From JABAAE01 sp905480545 (lineage in GTDB: Bacteria > Planctomycetota > Planctomycetia > Pirellulales > Pirellulaceae): a DNA stretch of 64,000 nt. Numbering within the stretch: the stretch's first letter is position 1; each line of letters begins with the position of its first letter. Below, piece by piece: positions 18,860-27,128 of this stretch. The translations under genes were made by a program, and so were the position numbers. A model generated the notes under the pieces. That model saw nothing but the letters and a program-made list of their open reading frames with translations. It ran no database searches and had not been told where the DNA came from. The DNA lies in contig CALSOR010000002.1 of assembly GCA_943788025.1 (NCBI GenBank), forward strand, positions 1,426,001 through 1,490,000, written 5' to 3'.

Positions 18860-19525
18860 TCAAAAGTTGTTTGCGGAAGATTTTTGATTGACCAGTCTAG
18901 TAAGCGTTTCAACAACCTCTTGCAGCGAAAGTCCGTCGGTAATGACTTCGATCGCGTCATCAGCCTTGATTAATTTTCCAACTTTTCGGTTGTAATCCTG
19001 CTGGTCGCGTTCGTCCTGATCTTTTTTGATTTCGTCAACCTCCATCACGATCCCTTTGTTGGCCAAATCCCGTTGTCGCCGGATCGCCCGTTCTGTCGAT
19101 GACGCCGTCAAAAAGATTTTGCACTGGGAATCGGGGAATGCAACCGTCCCCTGATCACGCCCCTCACAAACGAAATTGTCGTGGGCGGCGATTTGCCGCT
19201 GCATGTTGACCAGGTGCTCGCGAATCAATTCATTGTCTGCGACAAAACGAATGTATTTCGCGATTTCGGGCAGTCGGATTTCGGTCGATACATCGACGCC
19301 GTCAATGATCACCTTCTCTGATTCCAATCGCAGATTCACGCTGTGTGAATTTTTGACGAGCGATTCTGGATCGGAAAAATCAATCTTCCGTTGAATTGCT
19401 GAAAAAACGAGTGCGCGGTACATCGCACCCGTGTCGAGATACTGAAAGTTCAATTCACGAGCCAAGAGTTTGGCAACGGTGCTTTTTCCTGCACCGGCTG
19501 GCCCATCAATGGTTACGATCACCAT
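18860..19525 (-). CDS. cmk: Cytidylate kinase
   Basis: A 221-aa cytidylate kinase of normal length. The Walker A loop GPAGAGKST lies at 8-16, the CMP-binding block YLDTGAMYRA at 30-39, and VCEGRDQGT near 118-126 (usually EGRDIGT), followed by the arginine-rich lid region RAIRRQRDL. It phosphorylates CMP/dCMP to the diphosphate in the cytosol. Its ATG overlaps the stop of the upstream GH38-like gene by a few bases (19519-19525), so translation may be coupled; plsC follows. Confidence 0.93.
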   Translation of the reverse strand: MVIVTIDGPAGAGKSTVAKLLARELNFQYLDTGAMYRALVFSAIQRKIDFSDPESLVKNSHSVNLRLESEKVIIDGVDVSTEIRLPEIAKYIRFVADNELIREHLVNMQRQIAAHDNFVCEGRDQGTVAFPDSQCKIFLTASSTERAIRRQRDLANKGIVMEVDEIKKDQDERDQQDYNRKVGKLIKADDAIEVITDGLSLQEVVETLTRLVNQKSSANNF

Positions 19526-21459
19526 TTCACCTCGATTTCCATCAGTTGATTGGGTGCCAAATGGATCGCTATTTTGCCGTCTTTGGCTTTCAATTCTGAA
19601 GCCACCTTACCTGCGAAGTTCACTCGGTTGGCGTATTTGATTTCCTTAAAGGCGCTCAATTTGAATTTCGATTCACGGCCCATCGTTTCGATCATTCGAG
19701 CTCGAAATCCAATTGCTTTTCCATCTTCAAATAAGGGCGACCAGTTTGTCACCAACACATTTTTGGAGTCCAGGTGGAAAAGCCAACAGTATTCGGGTTT
19801 TAAGCTTTGGTGCGTTGCAACAAGCAATGGGTCCGATAACAAGCTGTTTGCATAGGAAAGTGGATTGGGAAGATCCACACCGATTCCAAATTTGAACTTC
19901 CGCTTTTGTTCGCCTTTGACAATTAAGATCGAATCAATGTATCGGTCCCCACGTCGAACATGATAGGGCGCGCCACCGGTTAAAATCGTCGTCCGGGACT
20001 TTAGCGTTTCGAGATCGATGTAATGAGGGGCTTCAAAACGATTGGTCTCAATCGATTGTCGCGTTTGATTGACGGTGGACGAAATCAAAGAGCTTTCATC
20101 GTTGTAGGCGAAACGAGATGCAAAGTACCAGTTCCAAGGGTCACTTTTGGGAGTGTCTAATTCCGAAAGTTCGCACTCGAATTGAATCACTCGGCTGCCT
20201 CGAAACAGCTGAAACTTTTGTTTCACTGTCGCAACTTTTTCGCTGCCGAACATCAATCGTCCCGAGGTAGTAATTTCGCCTAATGTCGTTGAGTTTTTTG
20301 TCGTCTCGCAAGAGTCGATTTCCATTTTGGAATAGACGAAGCGTGAATCATCATGCTTGGATTTGGCCCGGTATGCCAAGACTTGGGAAATCCGATTGCC
20401 TCGAGTCTTGTAATCATGAACGGCGCGAATTCCACCAGTGGATCGATCGATAATGACTTCGATAAATTCGTTTCGCAGAGCCTGCTCTTCGACAATCAAA
20501 GAGTTCTTGGGCGAAGATGCGTTCGTTTTTGTTGTGGAAAATGAAACGTATCCCATGGATGGGACATCGCAAATAACGTGGGCTTGTGATTTGTTTTCGT
20601 CAACGAACGAAGTGGCGTAAATAGGTTTTTCAACATTCGGTATCCCCGCTTCGTGCTCAACAAGCAACGATTTGCGATCGACTGAGCTACTTGGATTGAG
20701 GGCAACCCATTTGGTTTCCGATGGGTGGACGCCTGGGGCGTCGTGCGAGATTGCTTCGACAAATTTTGCAGCGAACTCCGATTGTTTCTTATCCAGTGTG
20801 TTGTCGAGCGACTCGTTTCGATCATTGTCTAACGATTCGAAGTCGTTGATGATTTGATGGCGATGAACAGCGTCAAATTTTGCGGCGGATTCATCGTTCG
20901 AAAAAATCGAAGTGAGGAACGCAAGTGTTTTGATTCCATCCAGTTTTTGTATTCGCCTCCAGTAATCGATTGACCGTGAAATCGGATTACTTTGGTTGCG
21001 AATGATGGCTTGTTTGAAGTAGGGCGACTGATATTGGTCTGTCGTAAATCGATCATGTTGGTAAGGCTCATCCATTTCGGAAAGAAATTCCGCTGGTGAG
21101 ACGAATTTGCCAAGCACTGATCCAAATTTGCTGATGCGTTTTAGGTCATCGAACCAAACGCAGTTTTGGCCAGGCCAATGCACAAAACAAATCGCTGCCG
21201 AGTGATCCATGTCAAACGATTCACCGATCTTCACGCCCAAGTTCAGAAAATGCCCAGGTTGATTGGCGTCAAAGGGAATCTTTCCGAAAATTTCGACGCG
21301 AGCTTCTCCGTCGCCTTCCCAGAAGGACTTGATCTGCATGCCCTCAGGGAAGCGCCCGTCATCCAAAGTGAAATGAAAGGCACCTTTGAATCCGAAATGT
21401 TCCAGGAGTTGTGGCAAGCTGGTCGCCAGACCAAATCGTCGTCGTCCGAAGAAATCCAC
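19519..21459 (-). CDS. GH38-like protein, C-terminal part (frameshifted gene)
   Basis: A 646-aa frame beginning at a GTG, but open further upstream to at least 21540 with protein-like residues (LPLLSTECLIDEFARGQATYQ). It contains an alpha-mannosidase (GH38)-like middle region (FFGRRRFGLATSLPQLLEHFGF, then HFTLDDGRFPEG) and a long beta-sandwich C-terminal domain. The N-terminal part of the same protein lies in another frame at 21521-22330. The two join well if one base near 21540 is skipped, so this is a single gene of about 940 codons broken by a single-base frameshift, by recent mutation or by sequencing error. It overlaps the cmk start. Confidence 0.75.
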   Translation of the reverse strand: MDFFGRRRFGLATSLPQLLEHFGFKGAFHFTLDDGRFPEGMQIKSFWEGDGEARVEIFGKIPFDANQPGHFLNLGVKIGESFDMDHSAAICFVHWPGQNCVWFDDLKRISKFGSVLGKFVSPAEFLSEMDEPYQHDRFTTDQYQSPYFKQAIIRNQSNPISRSIDYWRRIQKLDGIKTLAFLTSIFSNDESAAKFDAVHRHQIINDFESLDNDRNESLDNTLDKKQSEFAAKFVEAISHDAPGVHPSETKWVALNPSSSVDRKSLLVEHEAGIPNVEKPIYATSFVDENKSQAHVICDVPSMGYVSFSTTKTNASSPKNSLIVEEQALRNEFIEVIIDRSTGGIRAVHDYKTRGNRISQVLAYRAKSKHDDSRFVYSKMEIDSCETTKNSTTLGEITTSGRLMFGSEKVATVKQKFQLFRGSRVIQFECELSELDTPKSDPWNWYFASRFAYNDESSLISSTVNQTRQSIETNRFEAPHYIDLETLKSRTTILTGGAPYHVRRGDRYIDSILIVKGEQKRKFKFGIGVDLPNPLSYANSLLSDPLLVATHQSLKPEYCWLFHLDSKNVLVTNWSPLFEDGKAIGFRARMIETMGRESKFKLSAFKEIKYANRVNFAGKVASELKAKDGKIAIHLAPNQLMEIEVKW

Positions 21460-21520
21460 TTTTGCATTCAGGGCGTTTTGATACGTCGCTTGTCCGCGGG
21501 CAAATTCATCGATCAGGCAT

Positions 21521-22330
21521 TCAGTGGAAAGAAGCGGTAGTTCGCGATTCGGTTTGTGTTCCTCCGACGATAGAAAGTTTTTCAGATTGGATCAGATCCG
21601 AAACTTTTTCTCTCAACGCAGGATCGGCGGCAATGCGATCGGCGACTTCACCGGTGACAAGTAAATTGGTTGGATGCGATTGGTTTTCCAGTTGCGATTG
21701 GAAGCGTTTTCCTAACGTCGTTTCTGCGACCAATGTCAAATCGATTAAAAGGGCATTAACGGGGTAATAGTTGTCCCGCTCTTCCATAAGTAAATCGAAT
21801 GCCGCCTGAAGTTTTTCCGTTGCAAGTTGGTCTTCGTTGGCGACGGCTGCTTTAGCACCGGCGACCACCAAGCTTGAAAAATAAACTTCATCTAAGTTAC
21901 TTGAATATCGAAGTTGCCTGGTCAGCAGCTGAATTTGGAGAAAGCAATAGCCAAGCGCCAGGAAATCGGCGACCAGCTCGTCAGAAATATTGATCTGGTC
22001 CGAATCCTCGAAAATCAAATCCAGAATTTCCGTTCGATCGGTTTTTCGGCGGATTAGTTTCCCGCCTTCTTCTTTCGCACGCTGAGCGAAACCGGTTTGC
22101 AATTCGGTATCGCTTGTGATCGGGCAGAGCAATAAGTACCCCGAACAATCTTCTGGGACTTCAAAGGTGCGTAGCCACTCGGGGAGTTTTTCGGCATCGG
22201 CGATCAATTTCGGATGCCAAAGTGCGGTCCAGTTCGCCAAAAGACTCTCTGCTTCTTCCCCCTCATGATGAACAGGGAAGTCTTCGAGGCTATGACAAGT
22301 GAGTAAAATGGCGAGATTTTTATACTTCAT
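21521..22330 (-). CDS. GH38-like protein, N-terminal part (frameshifted gene)
   Basis: A 269-aa frame with MKYKNLAILLTCHSLEDFP at the start, a pattern I associate with the first strand of planctomycete GH38-like proteins, followed by LLANWTALWHPKLI and a helical region. It stops at 21521 soon after SIVGGTQTESR, exactly where the other frame takes up with LPLLSTE. Removing one base between 21538 and 21545 fuses them. If the gene is intact in nature this is the start of the GH38-like protein; as read, it would be a truncated product lacking the C-terminal domains. Confidence 0.72.
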   Translation of the reverse strand: MKYKNLAILLTCHSLEDFPVHHEGEEAESLLANWTALWHPKLIADAEKLPEWLRTFEVPEDCSGYLLLCPITSDTELQTGFAQRAKEEGGKLIRRKTDRTEILDLIFEDSDQINISDELVADFLALGYCFLQIQLLTRQLRYSSNLDEVYFSSLVVAGAKAAVANEDQLATEKLQAAFDLLMEERDNYYPVNALLIDLTLVAETTLGKRFQSQLENQSHPTNLLVTGEVADRIAADPALREKVSDLIQSEKLSIVGGTQTESRTTASFH

Positions 22331-22847
22331 GGCAACTTCAAGGGGCGTAAAAGCGATTCGAGTTTTCCCAAGGTCCGTCGCAATCCGATGATTGGTCGGG
22401 AAATGGCAAATGCGTTTACGGGGGGAAACTGCCGCATCAGAAAAGCTTTTTCTTCAAACGAAGCCAACGAATCAAGTCAATGCTGTAGAAACAATGTCGT
22501 TTGAGTTGATCGGCTTCGCATGGTTTAGCATAGATCGAAAGCGCCTTGTGTATGGTCAACTTTCGGCAAAAACCTAACGAAAACGCGGATTTTACCGCGA
22601 ATGTCAATTGACGACAACGGTTTCAGACCGAAGTGCACGGCAGCACCCAAAATAATTGACAGAAAACTGCTTGGTCTTGTAGAGTTAATTAATACGGTTT
22701 AATTACCGACTCGTCACAAATTGCGACAATTTTGGTCGCAACGACGCACAATCACAACTAGAATCAACGTGGAAAACGAAAATGGTTGAAATACAGCCGG
22801 CGTTTGCACGTTGTTGACTTAGAAGCGGCAATTCTTGAGGAATTTTG
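22331..22847. other. Intergenic region with promoter for the PilM-like gene
   Basis: About 515 bp between divergent units. It contains the promoter-like element at 22656-22685 and a leader of ~160 nt. No gene is convincing. Confidence 0.5.
22656..22685 (+). promoter_or_regulatory. Sigma-70-like promoter for the PilM-like gene
   Basis: A consensus -35 TTGACA (22656-22661), an 18-bp spacer and a -10 TAGAGT (22680-22685). It lies ~160 bp before the start codon at 22848 in the right direction. Confidence 0.5.
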
Positions 22848-25376
22848 ATGGCCAAGGTTCAAGCAGTTTGGGGTATTGATATTGGACAGTGCTCTTTGAA
22901 AGCACTTCGATGCGTCCCCGGTGAAAACGGCGAAGTCATCGCTGATGCTTTTGATTTCGTCGAATATCCCAAGATCCTCAGTCAGCCCGATGTCGAGCCC
23001 GAGGAGCTCATTAAAGAGGCGTTAGAGCAGTTTTTGTCCCGAAATGATGTAAAAGGAGACAAAGTTGCTATCTCCGTGACGGGACAAGCGGGACTTTCGC
23101 GATTCTTCAAGCCACCACCGGTCGACACGAAGACCCTGCCGGACATTGTAAAATACGAAGCAAAACAACAGATTCCGTTTCCGCTCGAGGACGTGATTTG
23201 GGATTACCAGAAAATTGGTGGAAATGAAGTTGATGGACTAATCGTCGATGCTGAAGTCGGCCTGTTCGCAATGAAGCGTGAGGCGGTTTACCGGGCACTT
23301 CAACCGTTCACTGACTCTGGAATTGAAGTCGACTACATTCAGCTTTCTCCGCTTTCAGCATTCAATTTTGTCGTTCGCGATATTCTGGGTGATGTTTCCG
23401 AAGATGATGAAATTGATCCGGAAAATCCACCTGAATCACTCGTGTTGCTGGCGTTGGGTACAGAAACGACGGACTTGGTCGTCACCAATGGTGTCAACTT
23501 GTGGATGCGAAATATCCCCATTGGTGGAAACCACTTTACTAAGCAGCTTTCAAGGGAGCTTAAACTTACTTTCACGAAAGCAGAGCATCTGAAACGCAAT
23601 ACGCGTTTGGCGGAAGATCCGAAAACGCTTTTTCAAGCGATGCGTCCGGTTTTCAATGATTTGGTCACGGAGATTCAGCGTTCATTGTCCTATTTTCGTG
23701 GGATCAATAAGAATGCGACCATTGGCCGGATGGTCATGGTTGGAAATGCCGCCAAATTGCCTGGTTTGCGTCAGTTTTTGATCAAAAGTTTGGAAACCGA
23801 GATCGTAAAGTTCGACAAGTTTCCGACTTTGGAGGGTGACGTTGTCATCAACCAAAAGACCTTCACGGAGAACATTCTCAGTTTTAACGTCGCGTATGGT
23901 TTGTGCCTTCAAGGTTTGAATGAATCGCGGATTGAGACAAACCTGCTTCCGCAGGAGTTTTTGATTGAGCGATTGGTTCGGGCAAAAAAACCTTGGGCAT
24001 TGGCGTCATTGGGCGCACTGATGGTTGGGTTGACCTGTTCGCTATTGTTTTCCGCCAATGGGTATTGGAAAGTCCACCCTGAACGCGTAATCGAGGGTAA
24101 AACTTGGGGGCAAGCGGACTCGGCCGTAGCACGCGTCTCCGGAATCAGCCAACGGTGGATCAAGCTGGATGAAGAACAGACCAAGCAGCACGGACTTTAC
24201 AAAGCCTTGAACCGAGAATTGGCACAGCCTCGCGATCAGTTCCGATTGGCGCCAGAGATTTATTCAGCTGTTTATCAGGCTTTTCCGGCCTACGGAAAGA
24301 TGGGAGAGCTTTTTAACCCATTGAACGAGGATCACAGTGACCGCGAAGTCATTCTCGTAGATAATTTTGAATGGGTCCAATACGACAAGATGGATAGTTG
24401 GTGGAAGCTTGTGGGCGATAGGAATAAATCGCTTGGTGATTACACCACGACCGTCCGCGGGTTGGAGCCCTTTCCTGACCCGAGTGCAGTTGGTGAAGAG
24501 TCGGGCGACGGTGCAGAAGGTGACAAGAACGCAAACGGATCAGAGAAGAAAAATGCCTCTAAAAACGACAAAAATAGTGCTGGAAACGCCGCAAAAGGGC
24601 CAGCACCTGGTGCTGATCTGAAGGGGCCAGGGCGAGTTTTAGTTCTCAATTGCTATCACGACCATAACGATGGGGAAAAATATAAGGATGCGAAGGACCG
24701 GGGTCGTGAGTACGTTCGAAACACCCTGATCAGAAATTTGCTTTACGGGAAAATGAATTTTCAGGGAGAAGAGACGGACTTTCCCAGCATTGGGTTGACG
24801 TACCCGACGATTGTGGTTTTGCCGGGCGTAAATGATATTCCGCAACCGGTTGAGATCGACAATCCTTACTACGCAAAGTTTTTGGAGGACGGAAAGGTCC
24901 CCGAAACCGATCCGTCCACTTGGACCGATGAAGAAAAACGAAAATATTCTCCCACTTGGGAAGTCTTGCGTTATCGATTTCGTTTGGAAATCGCTTGGAC
25001 TCCCAAAACTTTTGAAGATCGAGAGAACGATCGTAAGGAAGCTGCAAAGAAGAAAGCAGCCGAAGACAAGAAAAAGGCCAAACAGCAAAACGGTGGAAAT
25101 GCGGGCCAGAACGCTGCGGGCCAGAACGCTGCGGGCCAGAACGCTGCGGGCAAAAAAGCAAGTACCAAGGGAGCCGGAAAGAATGCGGCAGGTAAAGCTG
25201 GGAAAAATCAACCTGGTAAGAATGCAAACGCAAAAGGCCCTGCCGCCAGTGATCCGGGCAAGCAAGATCCGGGCAAGCAAGATCCGGGCAAGCAAAATCC
25301 TCCAAAGGGTGGTCCTGCAGGAAGCGGCGATGCAAAGAAAGGGGCAGGGCAGTCTGCTCCGCCAAAACAAAATTAG
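22848..25376 (+). CDS. PilM-like ATPase fused to PilN-like membrane segment
   Basis: A 842-aa protein from the ATG at 22848, preceded by TTGAGGAA seven bases upstream; the preceding in-frame TTG is less likely. Residues 1-370 are an actin-like PilM fold (VWGIDIGQCSLKALR, YEAKQQIPFPLEDVIWDYQ, LVLLALGTETTDLVV, IPIGGNHFTKQL). A single TM helix follows at about 388-408, then a periplasmic-looking domain, as if PilM and PilN were fused. The C-terminus (about 740-842) is low complexity, with repeats of GQNAA and DPGKQ and many Lys. It is first in a plus-strand run with two Gly-rich membrane proteins, probably one inner-membrane assembly complex of type IV pilus/type II secretion type. Confidence 0.78.
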   Translation: MAKVQAVWGIDIGQCSLKALRCVPGENGEVIADAFDFVEYPKILSQPDVEPEELIKEALEQFLSRNDVKGDKVAISVTGQAGLSRFFKPPPVDTKTLPDIVKYEAKQQIPFPLEDVIWDYQKIGGNEVDGLIVDAEVGLFAMKREAVYRALQPFTDSGIEVDYIQLSPLSAFNFVVRDILGDVSEDDEIDPENPPESLVLLALGTETTDLVVTNGVNLWMRNIPIGGNHFTKQLSRELKLTFTKAEHLKRNTRLAEDPKTLFQAMRPVFNDLVTEIQRSLSYFRGINKNATIGRMVMVGNAAKLPGLRQFLIKSLETEIVKFDKFPTLEGDVVINQKTFTENILSFNVAYGLCLQGLNESRIETNLLPQEFLIERLVRAKKPWALASLGALMVGLTCSLLFSANGYWKVHPERVIEGKTWGQADSAVARVSGISQRWIKLDEEQTKQHGLYKALNRELAQPRDQFRLAPEIYSAVYQAFPAYGKMGELFNPLNEDHSDREVILVDNFEWVQYDKMDSWWKLVGDRNKSLGDYTTTVRGLEPFPDPSAVGEESGDGAEGDKNANGSEKKNASKNDKNSAGNAAKGPAPGADLKGPGRVLVLNCYHDHNDGEKYKDAKDRGREYVRNTLIRNLLYGKMNFQGEETDFPSIGLTYPTIVVLPGVNDIPQPVEIDNPYYAKFLEDGKVPETDPSTWTDEEKRKYSPTWEVLRYRFRLEIAWTPKTFEDRENDRKEAAKKKAAEDKKKAKQQNGGNAGQNAAGQNAAGQNAAGKKASTKGAGKNAAGKAGKNQPGKNANAKGPAASDPGKQDPGKQDPGKQNPPKGGPAGSGDAKKGAGQSAPPKQN
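25107..25291 (+). repeat. In-frame coding repeats (GQNAA and DPGKQ units)
   Basis: Near-identical 15-bp repeats within the PilM-like gene: three copies encoding GQNAA near 25107-25150 and three encoding DPGKQ near 25255-25290. Both stay in frame, so the tail length can vary without loss of function. Confidence 0.75.
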
Positions 25377-25523
25377 TGACAAGCTTGCGATCTTGCTTCA
25401 ACATTAAGGGTGGCAAGATGGCCCATTGAGAACTCACACGGTTGGTTGCCCTTTGCTTAAATGTTTTCGGGTGATTGGCCACACAGCAAACGAAGCTTAA
25501 ATTTTAAACATCGGATGTAAGTT

Positions 25524-27062
25524 ATGGATCAGATAAAACCGCTCATCGACGGCATGAAGAAACATTGGTTTTGGATATTTTGTTGTTTGACGTTTATTGC
25601 TTGTACTGTCGTTTATTACATCGCAAACGGTGGGATTTATAAACAGGAACAAGATCGCATTGCAGCGATTAAACAGACCGACAGTACCGCAAAGAGTTTG
25701 CAAAACGCCGGTGTGGATGTCAGTCCCAAGGATGATAGCGGCAAAGATGGGGGCGCAGGCGTTGACCTGAAACGGCACCCCAATGAAGAAACCACCGAGC
25801 AAATGAAGCTGGTTTTGGCGAAGGCGGCAGCTGCGACCGGTTCCGCATGGGGAGCAAAGTACAAGACGCAAGAGGCGATTCAGGTCTTTCCGAAAAAGGA
25901 AATCGAAGTTGCAAATTTTGATTTTCGTGCACTGCTTCCCGCTGAATCGATCAAATTTGACCCCGACACCAACGTCGAGAAGGAAGTCATTCCTGAAACC
26001 ATTCGGATCAACTACGGTGAAAAAATTAAGAAAGTCCTTCCGGGTTTAGCGGGAATCATCGGAGCACAATGGAAGCCAAATTTTGAAAAAGACGCGGCCA
26101 TGGACGACGAAATTATCATTTGGAGAAAGCAGAATCAGGAGTTTTGGCAGGATCGTTTTACCAATTACAAGAGCACTTGGAATATTGATCCAGACGGGCG
26201 AAACATTCCTTACAGTTTACAAGTGCTTTACCGGACGGAAGACCTTTGGATTTTGAAATCGGTGCTACAAGACATCGTCCGGAAAACAGCGTTTGCCAAG
26301 GGTGACGTTTATGCAAATGATCTTTCGCCAATTAAGCGAGTCGATCACATCTTGATCGGCAAATTAGCAGACATTCCGGAGTCAACTCGCTCAGCAGGCA
26401 GTAGCAAGGCAGGTGGTTCAGGAAGTGGCATGGGTGCTGGAGGAATGAATGCTGCTGGTGGATCTGGCTCTGGTGCGGGTGGTATGGGGGCAGCCAGCGG
26501 ATCAAAGCGTGCAACGTCCGAGGATCCGATCGAAGGACGCTACGTCGATGCCAATGGGAAAGATATTGCTTCGAAGGATTACCGGGCGATATACGCCTCT
26601 AAATCAACCGATAAGAAAAAGATTCCGTGGAAGATCGCCAAGCGAGTGAAGATTCGAATTGGTCTGCAAATGGACTCTCGTGAGATTCAAAATCTTCTAG
26701 CCAACTGTTCCAACGCGAGTTTTCCGCTGGAAGTCCGCAAGCTAAAAGTAAACCTTCATACGCCGGAAGACATCTCTGAGGCGGGGGGGAAAGTTGGCGG
26801 CGGAGCTGGTGGAGCTGGCGGAGCTGGTGGTGGAAATGACCGGATGAACGGTCCAAGCGGCGCGGGTGGAAGCGGCGGATCGGCAGGCGAGGCCGGCGGC
26901 GGTGGTGGCGGTAATCGCAAGTCGCAAGGGCAAGCAATGGCCCTTGACGATGAAGGATACACAAAGCCTGTTGAAATCTATGGCTACGTCTACCTGTATA
27001 ACAAAGTCGATCAGGCGTTGTTTGAAAGCAACGGCGACGATCAGACGAACCCGACTCCTTAG
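25524..27062 (+). CDS. Gly-rich single-TM membrane protein (PilM cluster)
   Basis: A 512-aa protein with a short cytosolic start, one TM helix (about 14-35, WFWIFCCLTFIACTVVYYIA) and a long extracytoplasmic part. Two low-complexity Gly/Ala/Ser/Met-rich linkers (about 295-325 and 420-460) separate folded regions. The last folded block (KRVKIRIGLQMDSREIQNLLANCSN) is alpha/beta and resembles a PilO-like ferredoxin fold only loosely. The gene sits 147 bp after the PilM-like gene and 66 bp before a similar larger one, which suggests the trio makes one machine. No family was recognised with certainty. Confidence 0.65.
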   Translation: MDQIKPLIDGMKKHWFWIFCCLTFIACTVVYYIANGGIYKQEQDRIAAIKQTDSTAKSLQNAGVDVSPKDDSGKDGGAGVDLKRHPNEETTEQMKLVLAKAAAATGSAWGAKYKTQEAIQVFPKKEIEVANFDFRALLPAESIKFDPDTNVEKEVIPETIRINYGEKIKKVLPGLAGIIGAQWKPNFEKDAAMDDEIIIWRKQNQEFWQDRFTNYKSTWNIDPDGRNIPYSLQVLYRTEDLWILKSVLQDIVRKTAFAKGDVYANDLSPIKRVDHILIGKLADIPESTRSAGSSKAGGSGSGMGAGGMNAAGGSGSGAGGMGAASGSKRATSEDPIEGRYVDANGKDIASKDYRAIYASKSTDKKKIPWKIAKRVKIRIGLQMDSREIQNLLANCSNASFPLEVRKLKVNLHTPEDISEAGGKVGGGAGGAGGAGGGNDRMNGPSGAGGSGGSAGEAGGGGGGNRKSQGQAMALDDEGYTKPVEIYGYVYLYNKVDQALFESNGDDQTNPTP

Positions 27063-27128
27063 TCGCAGTTCCTCGCATATTAATTCAAAACACATTTTTA
27101 GTTCGCCAGCAATTTTCGGAGAAAAACG

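Noticed and set aside
24639..25482. Minus-strand ORFs of ~250 codons opposite the PilM-like gene
   Set aside because: Shadows of the plus-strand low-complexity coding region; overlapping a well-supported gene.
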